DNA of 28,949 nt from SYIM01 sp039800205 (GTDB lineage: Bacteria; Pseudomonadota; Gammaproteobacteria; Burkholderiales; Burkholderiaceae_E). The notes under the pieces were generated by a model. That model did no database searches and had not been told where the DNA came from. It saw only the letters and a program-made list of their open reading frames with translations. Where the stretch lies: contig JBDLRB010000065.1 in NCBI GenBank assembly GCA_039800205.1, positions 1 through 28,949 of the forward strand. Reading direction: 5' to 3'. Within the stretch, counting starts at the first letter, position 1. Each line of letters starts with the position of its first letter. Below, one piece after another: positions 15,251 through 23,654 of the stretch. Made by a program: the position numbers and the translations under genes.

Positions 15251-16633
15251 ATGAATGGCGTCACAGCCCAACTCGCCGAATTCGCCGCCCACCTTCAATA
15301 CGCCGACCTCCCCGCGGCCGTCCAACACGAGTCGCGCCGCGCGCTGCTCAACTGGGCCGGATGCGTTTTTGGTGGTTTGCCCGAAGGAACCGCCGCGTGC
15401 GCCGCGCGGGCCCTTGGGCCCTTCTCGGGTCCAGCACAGTCAACCGCAATCGGTTGGGGACGCTTCGACCCGTTCCTCGCGGCGATGCTGAACAGCATCG
15501 CCTCGGCGGTCAATTCCTTCAATGACACGCACTACGCCACGGTCGCACACCCCACCAGCCCAGTGGCCGCAGCCGTCCTGGCGCTGGCCGAATCCAGACC
15601 GGTCAATGGCGAAACGGCCATGCTTGCGCTGGCGCTGGGCAACGAATTGCAGTGCCGGATCGGCTTGATGCTCGTGGAACCCCCTGCCCGATACGGTGAT
15701 GGCCTGTCGATGCAGGGCCTCGCCGGGACAATCGGTGCCGCGATCGCAGCGGGCCGACTGATCGGGCTGTCCGCCGAGGCGATGGACCGATGTATCGGGC
15801 TCGCAGCCAATCAGGTCTGTGGCCTGCGACAGGCCCATGCCTCCATGGCAAGTGCATTCACGCCAGGCAATGCGGCCCGGGCGGGACTCATGGCCGCCCT
15901 TCTGGCCGAATCCGACTATGGCTGTAGCCCAGCCATGCTCGAAGGCCCGAAGGGCTTTGCGATTTCCTACGCGACCGACCCCGTCTGTGAGGCCGCCACC
16001 CGCGAACTGGGGTCACGCTGGGAGTTTCTCGCCAACGCCTACAAGCCCTATCCGTCGGGCTTCGTCATCCATCCCGCGACCGACGCAGCCATCGACCTGG
16101 CTCGTGCACCCGGGCATGATGTTGCGCAAGTCAACGAGATCGTGATCCGGGTCAACCCACTGACCGTCTCGCTGTGTGATCGCCCGCACCCCACCGGTCG
16201 TCGTCAAGCGATTGTCAGCGTGCAGCATTGGGTGGCGGCGGCCCTGAGCTTCGGGCGCGCCGGCTTGCAGGAAGGCGAAGACGAGATCGTCCATCGGCCT
16301 GACATCCGGGCGCTCCGCTCAAAGATCCGGATCGAGCCGAGCGAAGCGATCGGACGCGAGGCCTGTGAACTGATCCTGAAACTGAAGGATGGCGCGCAAC
16401 GCTCGCAGGCGGTCACTCACTGCCGGGGTAGCATCGGGCGGCCGATGACTGATGCCGAACTGATCGAAAAGTACCGTGCACAGGCTGAACTCGTCTTGCG
16501 CCCCGAAGATATCGCTCCGATCGAGGCACGATGCCTTGACCCGGAATCAGAGCGATCGATCGGTGATCTCGCTGTGGCCATGCACGCTGCGGTCCTGCGC
16601 GGCGAACGCCTGAGTGGCCTGAATCTCTGCTGA
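15251..16633 (+). CDS. MmgE/PrpD family protein, copy 1
   Basis: A 460-residue member of the MmgE/PrpD family, which includes 2-methylcitrate dehydratase and cis-aconitate decarboxylase. The conserved N-terminal region reads SFNDTHYATVAHPTSP (residues 89-104), keeping Asp92, His94 and His100 that belong to the family active-site region. The C-terminal lid domain has the usual VRVNPLT-like strand. No methylcitrate synthase or methylisocitrate lyase is present, so propionate metabolism is not indicated. A dehydratase or decarboxylase acting on a substituted acid is more likely. The ATG at 15251 lies 30 nt after the permease stop; GGAG about 9 nt upstream is a weak ribosome site. Confidence 0.92.
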   Translation: MNGVTAQLAEFAAHLQYADLPAAVQHESRRALLNWAGCVFGGLPEGTAACAARALGPFSGPAQSTAIGWGRFDPFLAAMLNSIASAVNSFNDTHYATVAHPTSPVAAAVLALAESRPVNGETAMLALALGNELQCRIGLMLVEPPARYGDGLSMQGLAGTIGAAIAAGRLIGLSAEAMDRCIGLAANQVCGLRQAHASMASAFTPGNAARAGLMAALLAESDYGCSPAMLEGPKGFAISYATDPVCEAATRELGSRWEFLANAYKPYPSGFVIHPATDAAIDLARAPGHDVAQVNEIVIRVNPLTVSLCDRPHPTGRRQAIVSVQHWVAAALSFGRAGLQEGEDEIVHRPDIRALRSKIRIEPSEAIGREACELILKLKDGAQRSQAVTHCRGSIGRPMTDAELIEKYRAQAELVLRPEDIAPIEARCLDPESERSIGDLAVAMHAAVLRGERLSGLNLC

Positions 16634-16655
16634 GTCGGGCATCGATTCGGATCCG

Positions 16656-18047
16656 ATGGCTACCTCTCATACCAATGCGCTGACCGTCGCAGGCATTCTG
16701 GGTCACTTCGCGGCATCCGTCGAAGTCGACGCACTGCCTCCCCTCGCCCTCGAGCGCGCCCAGATGAGCCTTGCGAGCACCCTCGCCAGCGCTGCGTGCG
16801 GACATGACCTCGAGTCGACCCGGATCATTCGGTCGGTTGAAACAAATAGCCTCACCGGAAGCGGGCCCTCGACCGTCTGGTTTTCGGGCGAAAGACTTGC
16901 ACCCGACCGGGCCGCGCGCGTGAATGCCATGGCGAGCGACTCGGCCGCCTCGGACGACAGCGATCTACGCAGCATCGCCCACATCGGCACGATCGCCAGC
17001 ACCGTTGGGTTGGCCATGGCGCAGTCGCTCGGTCGCCGGGGACGAGAGGTACTGGGCGCCATGGTGGTGGGCTATGAAATCGCTGGCCGGATTGACGAGG
17101 CGCTGACGCCTGGGCGCAATCAACGGGGCTTTCACGGCTCGGTCTCAACGCTCTTTGGTGCGGGAGTAACGGCTGCCCGACTGCTGCGTGCGACGCCTGT
17201 TCAGATGACCCATGTGATTGCGCTCTGCGCATCATCCGCCTGCGGTCTCACCATTGCCGCAGACACGAGTTTCGCCCGTGAATATCATGCGGGCCTGTCC
17301 GCAATGCTGGGCACACAGGCCGCGCTCGCTGCGGTCGCAGGTTTTCGCAGCGAACCCGGCGTGCTGGAATCGAAGCGCGGATTCTTTGAAGCGTTCAACG
17401 GCCAGGCGGTCGAGGAGGTGACGCAGGATCTCGGCACCTCATGGGACATCAGCACCGATATGGCGATCAAGCTGATGCCGGGCGCCCACCCCTATCATGC
17501 CATTGCGCAGGCCACCATCGAGATTGCGACGCAGCACGACCTGAAGCCCTGCGAGATTGCCGGGATCGTTCTCAGCGCGCCCCAAGTCCGGCCCTGGTCT
17601 CAGCGCGCGGCCCGACCGGACGACTTGATCAGTGCAGCGCACAGCGTGCCGTATTTCATCGCGTGTGCGCTCGCCCGACGCACAGTCGACTGGGACTTGT
17701 TCAGCGAGGCGAGAATGCGCGATCCAGAGATCGTGGCTTTGATCGACAAGGTCCAACTCGACCCATCCCCCGCGCCCTGGCCGGATCGCTTCCCGCACCG
17801 GCACGGTGGCATCGTCACCGTCACCTGCACCGATGGCCGCAGTTTCCGCCATCACTGCGCGGCGCCGCGGGGTTCAGGACCGAACGGGATCGACTGGCTC
17901 GATGTCGAAGACAAGTACCGGACACTGATGCCCCGTGTGGGCCTCGCGGCCGCACAGATCGAATCCAGCCTCGCGCTGATTCATGCACTGGTCGATGATT
18001 CAGAGGTCGAGAGGCTGATCGCGGCGATTCGAACGCCGATTCGCTGA
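16656..18047 (+). CDS. MmgE/PrpD family protein, copy 2 (divergent active-site region)
   Basis: A 463-residue second MmgE/PrpD protein, 22 nt downstream of the first. The fold signature is kept (GREVLGAMVVGYEIAGRI, TPVQMTHVIALCASSACG, KLMPGAHPYHAIAQ). The segment equivalent to NDTH of copy 1 reads SDDSDLRSIAH (residues 99-109): the Thr-His pair is lost, while Asp100, Asp101 and His109 remain. It is thus a diverged paralogue that may act on a different substrate or support the first. It is the last gene of the plus-strand operon. It is convergent with dctM, 47 nt apart, with no good terminator. Confidence 0.9.
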   Translation: MATSHTNALTVAGILGHFAASVEVDALPPLALERAQMSLASTLASAACGHDLESTRIIRSVETNSLTGSGPSTVWFSGERLAPDRAARVNAMASDSAASDDSDLRSIAHIGTIASTVGLAMAQSLGRRGREVLGAMVVGYEIAGRIDEALTPGRNQRGFHGSVSTLFGAGVTAARLLRATPVQMTHVIALCASSACGLTIAADTSFAREYHAGLSAMLGTQAALAAVAGFRSEPGVLESKRGFFEAFNGQAVEEVTQDLGTSWDISTDMAIKLMPGAHPYHAIAQATIEIATQHDLKPCEIAGIVLSAPQVRPWSQRAARPDDLISAAHSVPYFIACALARRTVDWDLFSEARMRDPEIVALIDKVQLDPSPAPWPDRFPHRHGGIVTVTCTDGRSFRHHCAAPRGSGPNGIDWLDVEDKYRTLMPRVGLAAAQIESSLALIHALVDDSEVERLIAAIRTPIR

Positions 18048-18094
18048 GGGCGGCTGGCCGGATACGGAGCCCCCTCAGGCGCGCCGCGATCGGA

Positions 18095-19402
18095 CTACAT
18101 CTTGCCCGGCAGGTAGAGCGCCATCTGCGGGAAGAGACACATCAGGATGAGCATCATCAGGCCCGCCCCGACGAATGGCACCAGGCCACCGAAGACGTCC
18201 TCAAGTCGGACCCGATTGTTGGAGGCCGCCTGAACGACGAAACAGTTGATCCCGACAGGGGGCGTCACCGCACCGATCTCAACCAGCACCACCACAAAGA
18301 TGCCAAACCAGATCGGATCGAAGCCGAGCGCAAGCGCGACGGGATGTGTGATCGGCAGGCTGATTGCGAGCAAGGCCGGCGCATCCATCATCATGCCGAA
18401 GACCAGATAAATGGCCACGATGATCAGGATGATCACCCAACGATTGACCTCCAGCCCGGTCATCCAGTCGCCCACTGCGGCTGTTACGCCGGACAAGGCC
18501 AGGAACTTGGAAAACAGCAAGGCACAGATGATGATTCCGAAGATCATCGATGAGGCGCGGACGGTTTCGAGCAAGGCCTTGCCGACCTCGATCCGCCGCC
18601 AGCTGCGTTGCCGAATCCAGGCCAGCACCAAGGTGAGCAGCGCCCCGACGGCGCCTGCCTCAGTCGGTGTGAAAACGCCCAGATACAGTCCGCTGATCAC
18701 CCCCAGGATGATCAGGAGCAAAGGGCCGGTGAGCCGCAGCGCCCAGAGCTTCTCGCGAAGCGTGTAGCGCTGAGTCTGGACCGGCGCCCGTTCGGGCCGC
18801 CGCCAGACGGTCAGCCAGGTCACCAGGCAGATCAGCGCCGCGAAGACCAGGCCCGGCACGATCCCTGCGATCAGCAGCTTGCCGATACTCGAGTCGGTGA
18901 GAATGCCGTAGACCACCATCAATGCACTGGGGGGAATCATCACCGCGAGCGTGCCCGCGACGGCAATCGATGCAGAAGCGAGCTTGCGGTCGTACCCCCG
19001 GTCGAGCATCTCGGGTAGTGCGATCTTGGTGAAGACGGTGGCCGTTCCGACACTTGATCCCGATGCCGCACCAAACGCCGCAGCGCCCATCGTGGACGCA
19101 ATGGCAAGACCGCCTTTCAGTCCACCCAACCAGCGCGTGGCTGCCTCGAAAATGTCCTTGCCGATACCCGCGCTCATCGCGAAATAGCCCATCAGCAAAA
19201 AGAGCGGGATCACGCTGAAATGGAAGCTGTGAGTGGTGTCGTAGAAAATGTTTGCGAGCGTCGTTGTGGCGGCGCCGACGCCGACGATCAAACTCAAGCC
19301 CACCACCCCCACCATGCCGAGCGCCACCATCACATTGACGCCCGCAAGGATCAGGGCGAAGAGCGACAGGACGGCAAGACCTCCCACGATCAAGCTGCTC
19401 AT
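18095..19402 (-). CDS. dctM: TRAP transporter large permease subunit (DctM)
   Basis: A 435-residue polytopic inner-membrane protein of the TRAP DctM family, with about 12 hydrophobic segments. Recognisable blocks are FFAMSAGI-like YFAMSAGIGKDIF, AAFGAASGSSVGTATV and MIPPSALMVVYGI. It forms the sodium-coupled transport channel for organic acids delivered by DctP. ATG at 19402 (MSSLIVGG) is preferred over the TTG two codons earlier. It lies 40 nt downstream of dctQ. Confidence 0.94.
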   Translation of the reverse strand: MSSLIVGGLAVLSLFALILAGVNVMVALGMVGVVGLSLIVGVGAATTTLANIFYDTTHSFHFSVIPLFLLMGYFAMSAGIGKDIFEAATRWLGGLKGGLAIASTMGAAAFGAASGSSVGTATVFTKIALPEMLDRGYDRKLASASIAVAGTLAVMIPPSALMVVYGILTDSSIGKLLIAGIVPGLVFAALICLVTWLTVWRRPERAPVQTQRYTLREKLWALRLTGPLLLIILGVISGLYLGVFTPTEAGAVGALLTLVLAWIRQRSWRRIEVGKALLETVRASSMIFGIIICALLFSKFLALSGVTAAVGDWMTGLEVNRWVIILIIVAIYLVFGMMMDAPALLAISLPITHPVALALGFDPIWFGIFVVVLVEIGAVTPPVGINCFVVQAASNNRVRLEDVFGGLVPFVGAGLMMLILMCLFPQMALYLPGKM

Positions 19403-19442
19403 GGGCAAACCGCTCCCACCGCCTCAGACGTGTCGCGCCCGA

Positions 19443-19949
19443 TCACGGATGCGCCTTGCCCGCGGACTGCCCGGTCGCTGCCAGCCATGCATCGAGCAGG
19501 CACTGCAGCGTCATGAGCGCGAGGCCCAGAGTGATGGCAAACCGCACCGGATAAAGTGGAAACTGAATCGCGCCCCACTCCTGCTCGTTCATCGACCAGG
19601 ACTCGAGTGCAGAGTCGAGCGTCGCGGAGGTTGCCCAGGCGAAAAAGGCCACTGCAATTGAGAGCGCGATGACTTCGACCGTCCGAGCGGCCCGCGGCGA
19701 CAGTCGCTGCGTGAGCAGTACGACCTGAATGTGACCGCCCTCGTACTGCGTCATCGCCAGAGACAGAAAGATGATGTAGCCAAGCGCCGACTCGGTGACC
19801 TCCAGCGTGCCCGCAATCGGCGCATTGAAGAAATACCGCGTGAACACATTGGCCGCCACGAGCAGCATCACCGCAAAGGTGATGCCGCCCGCCACCGCGC
19901 CGCACAGACGCAGTACGCGCCCGAAGCGCTGACGAATCACCAAGAGCAC
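19443..19949 (-). CDS. dctQ: TRAP transporter small permease subunit (DctQ)
   Basis: A 168-residue membrane protein with four hydrophobic helices. The DctQ hallmark NVFTRYFFNAPIAGTLEVTE is at about residues 34-53. It links DctP docking to the DctM channel. The start is a GTG at 19949; no upstream in-frame ATG exists after the dctP stop at 19972, so GTG or a nearby alternative must be used. It lies 22 nt downstream of dctP. Confidence 0.9.
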   Translation of the reverse strand: MLLVIRQRFGRVLRLCGAVAGGITFAVMLLVAANVFTRYFFNAPIAGTLEVTESALGYIIFLSLAMTQYEGGHIQVVLLTQRLSPRAARTVEVIALSIAVAFFAWATSATLDSALESWSMNEQEWGAIQFPLYPVRFAITLGLALMTLQCLLDAWLAATGQSAGKAHP

Positions 19950-19971
19950 GGGACGAAATCGGTATGCGCGG

Positions 19972-20976
19972 TCAGAACTGCAACTGCTTGAGGATGGGCT
20001 CCGGATCGAGCCCCAGCGACTTGGCCCGATCGGCCCAGGTCTTACGCACCGCCACGATGCCGGCGTTGCTCATCAAGGCCTTCATGTCGCCGTAATTGAA
20101 GTCGATGACTTCGACCCCCATTTTCTTCCACTGCACCATCACGTTCTGGATGTCTTCCTCGATCATCCGGTTGTAAACCGTCACGTATTCCTTGCCGAGC
20201 TCATCGACCACCTTGCGCGTTGCCGCATCGAGCTTGTTGTAGGTGCCGAGATTCATCGACACCAGGTGTCCGAATGAGGCACCGAACGGGTACTTGATGT
20301 AGTACTTGGCCACCTCGTCGTACTTCCAGCCGCGCGCGAGCGAGACACCGATCGGCGTGCAATCGAGGATCTTGCGCTCGAGCGCCTCGTAGGTATCCTC
20401 GGTCTTCATCGACACGGGGGTGGCACCCAGCGCGGTAATCAGACGCGGATAAGCAAACCCGTAAGAACGGATTCGAAGTCCCTTGAGCTCCGCGACACTG
20501 CGGACGGGCTTGTTGCAGAGCAACCCGTACTCCTCAAGCGGACGCCAACCGATCACCTTGAGTTTTGCGCGAGCCAGCTCCTGAGAAAACTGAGGATAGC
20601 GCGCATGCCATCCCTCCAGCAGCTCGGCGATTTTCAGGATGCCATGCGGCTGCGGAATGAAAAAGCCCACCGCATTGTTCAGAGGAAAGCGGTCTGGAAA
20701 GTACGGTGTGACGACATCGCCGAAATCGCCGAGCCCGGCCCCCAGGGCATTGGGCACCTCACCGGTCTTGGCGACCGAGCCGCCCCAGAACACCTGAATC
20801 TTGTGCTTGCCGCCGGTTCGCTTGGCGAACTCTTCGACGAACCATTTGGTCGACCGCGTCTGCGCATCGCCCGCCCCTTCAGGCTTGTAAGTGATCCAGC
20901 GATAGGTGTCGGCGCTGACGCTGCCTGCGGCAAGCAACAAGGCGCTGGCGAGCGCCGCGATGGGCAATCTGAACAT
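19972..20976 (-). CDS. dctP: TRAP transporter periplasmic binding protein (DctP)
   Basis: A 334-residue periplasmic protein. The signal peptide MFRLPIAALASALLLAAGSV ends with SA before DTYRW. The GLRIRSYGFAYPRLITALGA segment carries the Arg (about 168/170) that usually pairs with the ligand carboxylate in DctP proteins, and SMKTEDTYEALERKILDC is the following family block. The ligand is likely a carboxylic acid, unidentified. ATG 20976 has GGGGGAG as ribosome site. It is the first gene of the three-gene TRAP operon, downstream of dnaB in the same direction. Confidence 0.94.
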   Translation of the reverse strand: MFRLPIAALASALLLAAGSVSADTYRWITYKPEGAGDAQTRSTKWFVEEFAKRTGGKHKIQVFWGGSVAKTGEVPNALGAGLGDFGDVVTPYFPDRFPLNNAVGFFIPQPHGILKIAELLEGWHARYPQFSQELARAKLKVIGWRPLEEYGLLCNKPVRSVAELKGLRIRSYGFAYPRLITALGATPVSMKTEDTYEALERKILDCTPIGVSLARGWKYDEVAKYYIKYPFGASFGHLVSMNLGTYNKLDAATRKVVDELGKEYVTVYNRMIEEDIQNVMVQWKKMGVEVIDFNYGDMKALMSNAGIVAVRKTWADRAKSLGLDPEPILKQLQF

Positions 20977-21009
20977 GGTCTCCCCCTGATGGCGTTATGG
21001 TTTGGGGAG

Positions 21010-21038
21010 GTTTTAACAGATCATGCAGGGGGCGGCAA
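21010..21038 (-). promoter_or_regulatory. Weak candidate promoter for TRAP operon
   Basis: On the minus strand TTGCCG (21038-21033) and TAAAAC (21015-21010) are 17 nt apart, in the 76-nt gap between dnaB and dctP. Both boxes match the consensus only partly (4 of 6 each). Read-through from dnaB is an alternative. Confidence 0.3.
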
Positions 21039-21052
21039 GCCAGACGCTCCGA

Positions 21053-22417
21053 TCAGTGGGGCCCGGACGCGTAATTCTCGAACTTGGTATGAGCGCCGAC
21101 AAAAGTGAGACGCACCGTTCCGATGGGGCCGTTTCGCTGCTTGCCGATGATGATCTCGGCCGTACCCTTGTCGGTCGAATCCGGGTTGTAGACCTCATCC
21201 CGGTAGATGAAGATGATCACGTCGGCGTCCTGCTCGATCGCACCGGACTCGCGCAGGTCGGACATGACCGGACGCTTGTTGGGCCGCTGTTCAAGCGAAC
21301 GATTGAGCTGCGACAAGGCGATCACCGGACAGTCGAGTTCTTTTGCGAGCGCCTTCAGAGAGCGCGAAATTTCGGAAATTTCGGTCGCGCGGTTTTCACC
21401 GGACGAATTGGCCGACATCAGCTGCAGGTAGTCGATGATGATCAGGCCGAGCTTGCCGCACTGTCGCGCGAGCCTGCGCGCGCGCGCCCGCAGATCGAGC
21501 GCATTGAGCGCCGGCGTCTCGTCGATGTGAAGCGGTGCATCCTGCATCTTGCCGATCGCGCTGGTCAGGCGAGGCCAGTCATCGTCGACAAGGCGCCCGG
21601 TACGAATCCGCTGCTGGTCGAGTCGGCCGGCAGAACACAGCATCCGCATGGCGAGTTGGGTTGCCCCCATTTCCATACTGAATACGGCCACGGGCAGCTG
21701 CTGCTCGATCGCGACGTGCTCACCGATGTTGAGCGCAAAGCTGGTCTTTCCCATTGAGGGCCGGCCGGCCACGATCACCAGATCACCCGGCTGCATGCCC
21801 GAGGTCATCCGGTCGAGATCGACAAAGCCCGTGGGCACACCCGTGACGTCGTTGGGATTGTCCTGGTTGTAGAGCTCATCGATGCGCTCGACCACCTTGC
21901 CGAGCAGATCCTGCAGCGGCTGGAAGCTGGCCTGACCCCGCGCGCCCTCTTCCGCAATGCGGAAAATCTTGCTCTCGGCCTCGTCCAGCAGTTCCTTGGT
22001 GTCCCGCCCTTGGGGATTGAGGGCCGACGTGGCAATCTCATCGGAGGTGGAGACCAGCCGTCGAAGAATCGCGCGGTCGCGAACGATCTCGCCATAACGT
22101 CGGATATTGGCTGCCGAGGGCGTTTCGGTGGCAAGCGACGAAAGATAGGAGAGCCCACCCGCCTCATCAGCCAGACCACTGGTCTGCAACGCCTCGAAGA
22201 CAGTCACGACGTCCGCCGGCTGGGTGCGCTCGATCATGCGGGCAATCTGACGCCAGATCAGACGGTGATCGTGCCGGTAAAAGTCCTCCTCGCGCAGCAG
22301 ATCGGCGACACGGTCGAAGGCGGCGTTATCCAGAAGCAGCCCCCCCAATACCGCCTGCTCACCCTCGATCGAGTGGGGTGGCGTGCGCAAGGCCAGGATC
22401 TCTGGGTCGCTACTCAT
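21053..22417 (-). CDS. dnaB: Replicative DNA helicase DnaB
   Basis: A 454-residue hexameric replicative helicase. The N-terminal domain starts with PPHSIEGEQAVLGGLLLDN; a RecA-like C-terminal domain has Walker A GRPSMGKT (about 218-225) and a Walker B region LIIIDYLQLM. Length is normal and no intein is present. The ATG at 22417 (MSSDPEILAL) follows AGGAAG; an alternative ATG lies at 22429. The reading frame extends to 22456, but that would place the start inside the terminator hairpin, so it is rejected. It comes after rplI, an order common in proteobacteria. Confidence 0.97.
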   Translation of the reverse strand: MSSDPEILALRTPPHSIEGEQAVLGGLLLDNAAFDRVADLLREEDFYRHDHRLIWRQIARMIERTQPADVVTVFEALQTSGLADEAGGLSYLSSLATETPSAANIRRYGEIVRDRAILRRLVSTSDEIATSALNPQGRDTKELLDEAESKIFRIAEEGARGQASFQPLQDLLGKVVERIDELYNQDNPNDVTGVPTGFVDLDRMTSGMQPGDLVIVAGRPSMGKTSFALNIGEHVAIEQQLPVAVFSMEMGATQLAMRMLCSAGRLDQQRIRTGRLVDDDWPRLTSAIGKMQDAPLHIDETPALNALDLRARARRLARQCGKLGLIIIDYLQLMSANSSGENRATEISEISRSLKALAKELDCPVIALSQLNRSLEQRPNKRPVMSDLRESGAIEQDADVIIFIYRDEVYNPDSTDKGTAEIIIGKQRNGPIGTVRLTFVGAHTKFENYASGPH

Positions 22418-22430
22418 CGCTTCCTGCATA

Positions 22431-22493
22431 AGAAAAACCCCGTCTGCCCTGGTCAATCGGCCCTGTGGGGAGCCGATTCGGGCACGACGGGGT
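22431..22493 (-). terminator. Long hairpin terminator between rplI and dnaB
   Basis: On the minus strand the arms 22493-22472 and 22461-22437 form a long stem. It has 8 bp ACCCCGTC/GACGGGGT, 5 bp TGCCC/GGGCA and 7 bp AATCGGC/GCCGATT, interrupted by single bases on one side and a 5-nt bulge on the other, around a 10-nt loop. The run TTTTTCT follows at 22437-22431. It lies 29 nt after the rplI stop and just before the dnaB start. It probably ends most of the rpsF-rplI transcript and may attenuate dnaB. Confidence 0.85.
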
Positions 22494-22521
22494 ACGCGTC
22501 ACGGGTATGGCCCGCGCGCGA

Positions 22522-22974
22522 TCAGCTCGGCTCGGCCAGCACCGAGACCGTGACCTCGACCACGACATCATGGTGCAAGGCGATCTCGAGCTTGTAGTCA
22601 CCGATGGCCTTGAGGGGCCCAGCCGGCATGCGCACCATGCTGCGACTGACTTCGAAGCCGTCGCGGGTCAAACCCTCGGCGACGTCGAAGTTGGTGACCG
22701 AGCCGAACAAGCGGCCATCGACCCCCGCCTTGACCTTGGTCTGCCAGGTGTAGCCGGACAGCCGTTCGCCCAGCGAACGCGCGGCCGAGAGCTTGTCGGC
22801 CTGGACTTTTTCGAGTTCGGCACGACGCGCTTCGAATTCCTTCAGTGCCGAATCGGTGGCACGACGGGCCTTGCCCTGGGGGATCAGGAAATTGCGTGCG
22901 TAGCCGTCCTTGACCCGCACGACATCGCCGAGCTGGCCCAGATTGACGACACGCTCCAGCAGGATGATCTGCAT
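22522..22974 (-). CDS. rplI: 50S ribosomal protein bL9
   Basis: A 150-residue ribosomal protein L9, of normal length. The N-terminal domain MQIILLERVVNLGQLGDVVR and KDGYARNFLIPQGKA is diagnostic; a connecting helix and the C-terminal rRNA-binding domain (SVTNFDVAEGL) follow. The ATG at 22974 is the family start; the frame continues upstream but that part overlaps rpsR. GAGG precedes the start. It lies 10 nt downstream of rpsR. Confidence 0.98.
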   Translation of the reverse strand: MQIILLERVVNLGQLGDVVRVKDGYARNFLIPQGKARRATDSALKEFEARRAELEKVQADKLSAARSLGERLSGYTWQTKVKAGVDGRLFGSVTNFDVAEGLTRDGFEVSRSMVRMPAGPLKAIGDYKLEIALHHDVVVEVTVSVLAEPS

Positions 22975-22984
22975 GTTCGCCTCT

Positions 22985-23257
22985 TCAGTGGTTGTCGGTG
23001 TAGGGGAGCAGTGCGAGGAATCGCGCACGCTTGATGGCGTCGCCCAACTGGCGCTGATAGCCCGCGCGCGTCCCGGTGAGACGCGCTGGGATGATCTTGC
23101 CGGTTTCGGTGATGAAATCCTTCAGCGTGTCGACATCCTTGTAGTCGATCCACTCGACCTTCTCGGCCGTGAAGCGGCAGAACTTGCGGCGCTTGAACAG
23201 CGCATTTTGCGGATTGCGGCGGACTTTCTTGTCCTTGGTACCACGACGCATAACCAT
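22985..23257 (-). CDS. rpsR: 30S ribosomal protein bS18
   Basis: A 90-residue small-subunit protein S18, which binds 16S rRNA together with S6. The typical block CRFTAEKVEWIDYKDVDTLK and the C-terminal PARLTGTRAGYQRQL are present. The ATG at 23257 has GAGG 8 nt upstream; an internal ATG two codons later is a less likely start. It is preceded by priB, with a 57-nt gap that contains a GCGCCC/GGGCGC hairpin (23298-23316 region), not followed by a T-run. Confidence 0.98.
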   Translation of the reverse strand: MVMRRGTKDKKVRRNPQNALFKRRKFCRFTAEKVEWIDYKDVDTLKDFITETGKIIPARLTGTRAGYQRQLGDAIKRARFLALLPYTDNH

Positions 23258-23314
23258 GTTGAAAACCTCGAATGATTCGTTTGAATACGAACGACGCGCC
23301 CCGAAAACGGGCGC

Positions 23315-23635
23315 TCAGTGACCGGACCGATCTGACACACTGAAGCGCGTGATGTGCAACTGCAGGCCCCTGGAGCCCTTGCGACGCGGCGCTAAGAAAC
23401 CCGTGGCGTCGATTGCAGCGCCCAGATCCACCCGGGCAATCCGCTCGGCCTGCTCGGCCGCAAACCGCGCCGGCAGCTCGAACTCGACCTGACGGGCGTG
23501 CCCCGCTTCAGTCTGCAAGGACTGGTGGGTGAGCAGCGCATCGACCACCGGAATACCAGCCGGCGTGTAGCGCAGCATCTCCCGGCGGGTCAGCGTCGCT
23601 TGCACAGTCACGATGTTGTGCAGTTCTTCAGTCAA
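23315..23635 (-). CDS. priB: Primosomal replication protein N (PriB), TTG start
   Basis: A 106-residue single-strand DNA-binding OB-fold protein involved in PriA-dependent replication restart. It is recognised by LRYTPAGIPVVDALLTHQS, by a basic FLAPRRKGSRGLQLHITRF end, and by its position between rpsF and rpsR. There is no ATG in the usable region. TTG at 23635 begins the protein in the right place, 19 nt after the rpsF stop. The frame stays open into rpsF (to 23782), but that extension overlaps rpsF and has no family similarity. No clear ribosome site is visible, so translational coupling to rpsF is likely. Confidence 0.9.
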   Translation of the reverse strand: MTEELHNIVTVQATLTRREMLRYTPAGIPVVDALLTHQSLQTEAGHARQVEFELPARFAAEQAERIARVDLGAAIDATGFLAPRRKGSRGLQLHITRFSVSDRSGH

Positions 23636-23654
23636 GACAGACGGGCGACCCGGC

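Noticed and set aside
15251..18047. Methylcitrate cycle (propionate) or itaconate degradation cluster.
   Set aside because: No methylcitrate synthase, methylisocitrate lyase, citramalyl-CoA lyase or MaoC-type hydratase is present.
18044..18078. CTGAGGG/CCCTCAG inverted repeat between the PrpD copy 2 and dctM genes as a terminator.
   Set aside because: The loop is 21 nt, there is no T-run on either strand and one arm overlaps a stop codon.
21053..22417. Intein or mobile insertion in dnaB.
   Set aside because: The protein has normal length with uninterrupted motifs.
22418..22456. Longer dnaB with a TTG start at 22456.
   Set aside because: The start would lie inside the terminator hairpin; ATG 22417 has AGGAAG upstream and gives a normal length.
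23258..23314. Terminator between priB and rpsR.
   Set aside because: A 6-bp GC hairpin is present but without a T-run; rpsR and rplI are most likely co-transcribed.
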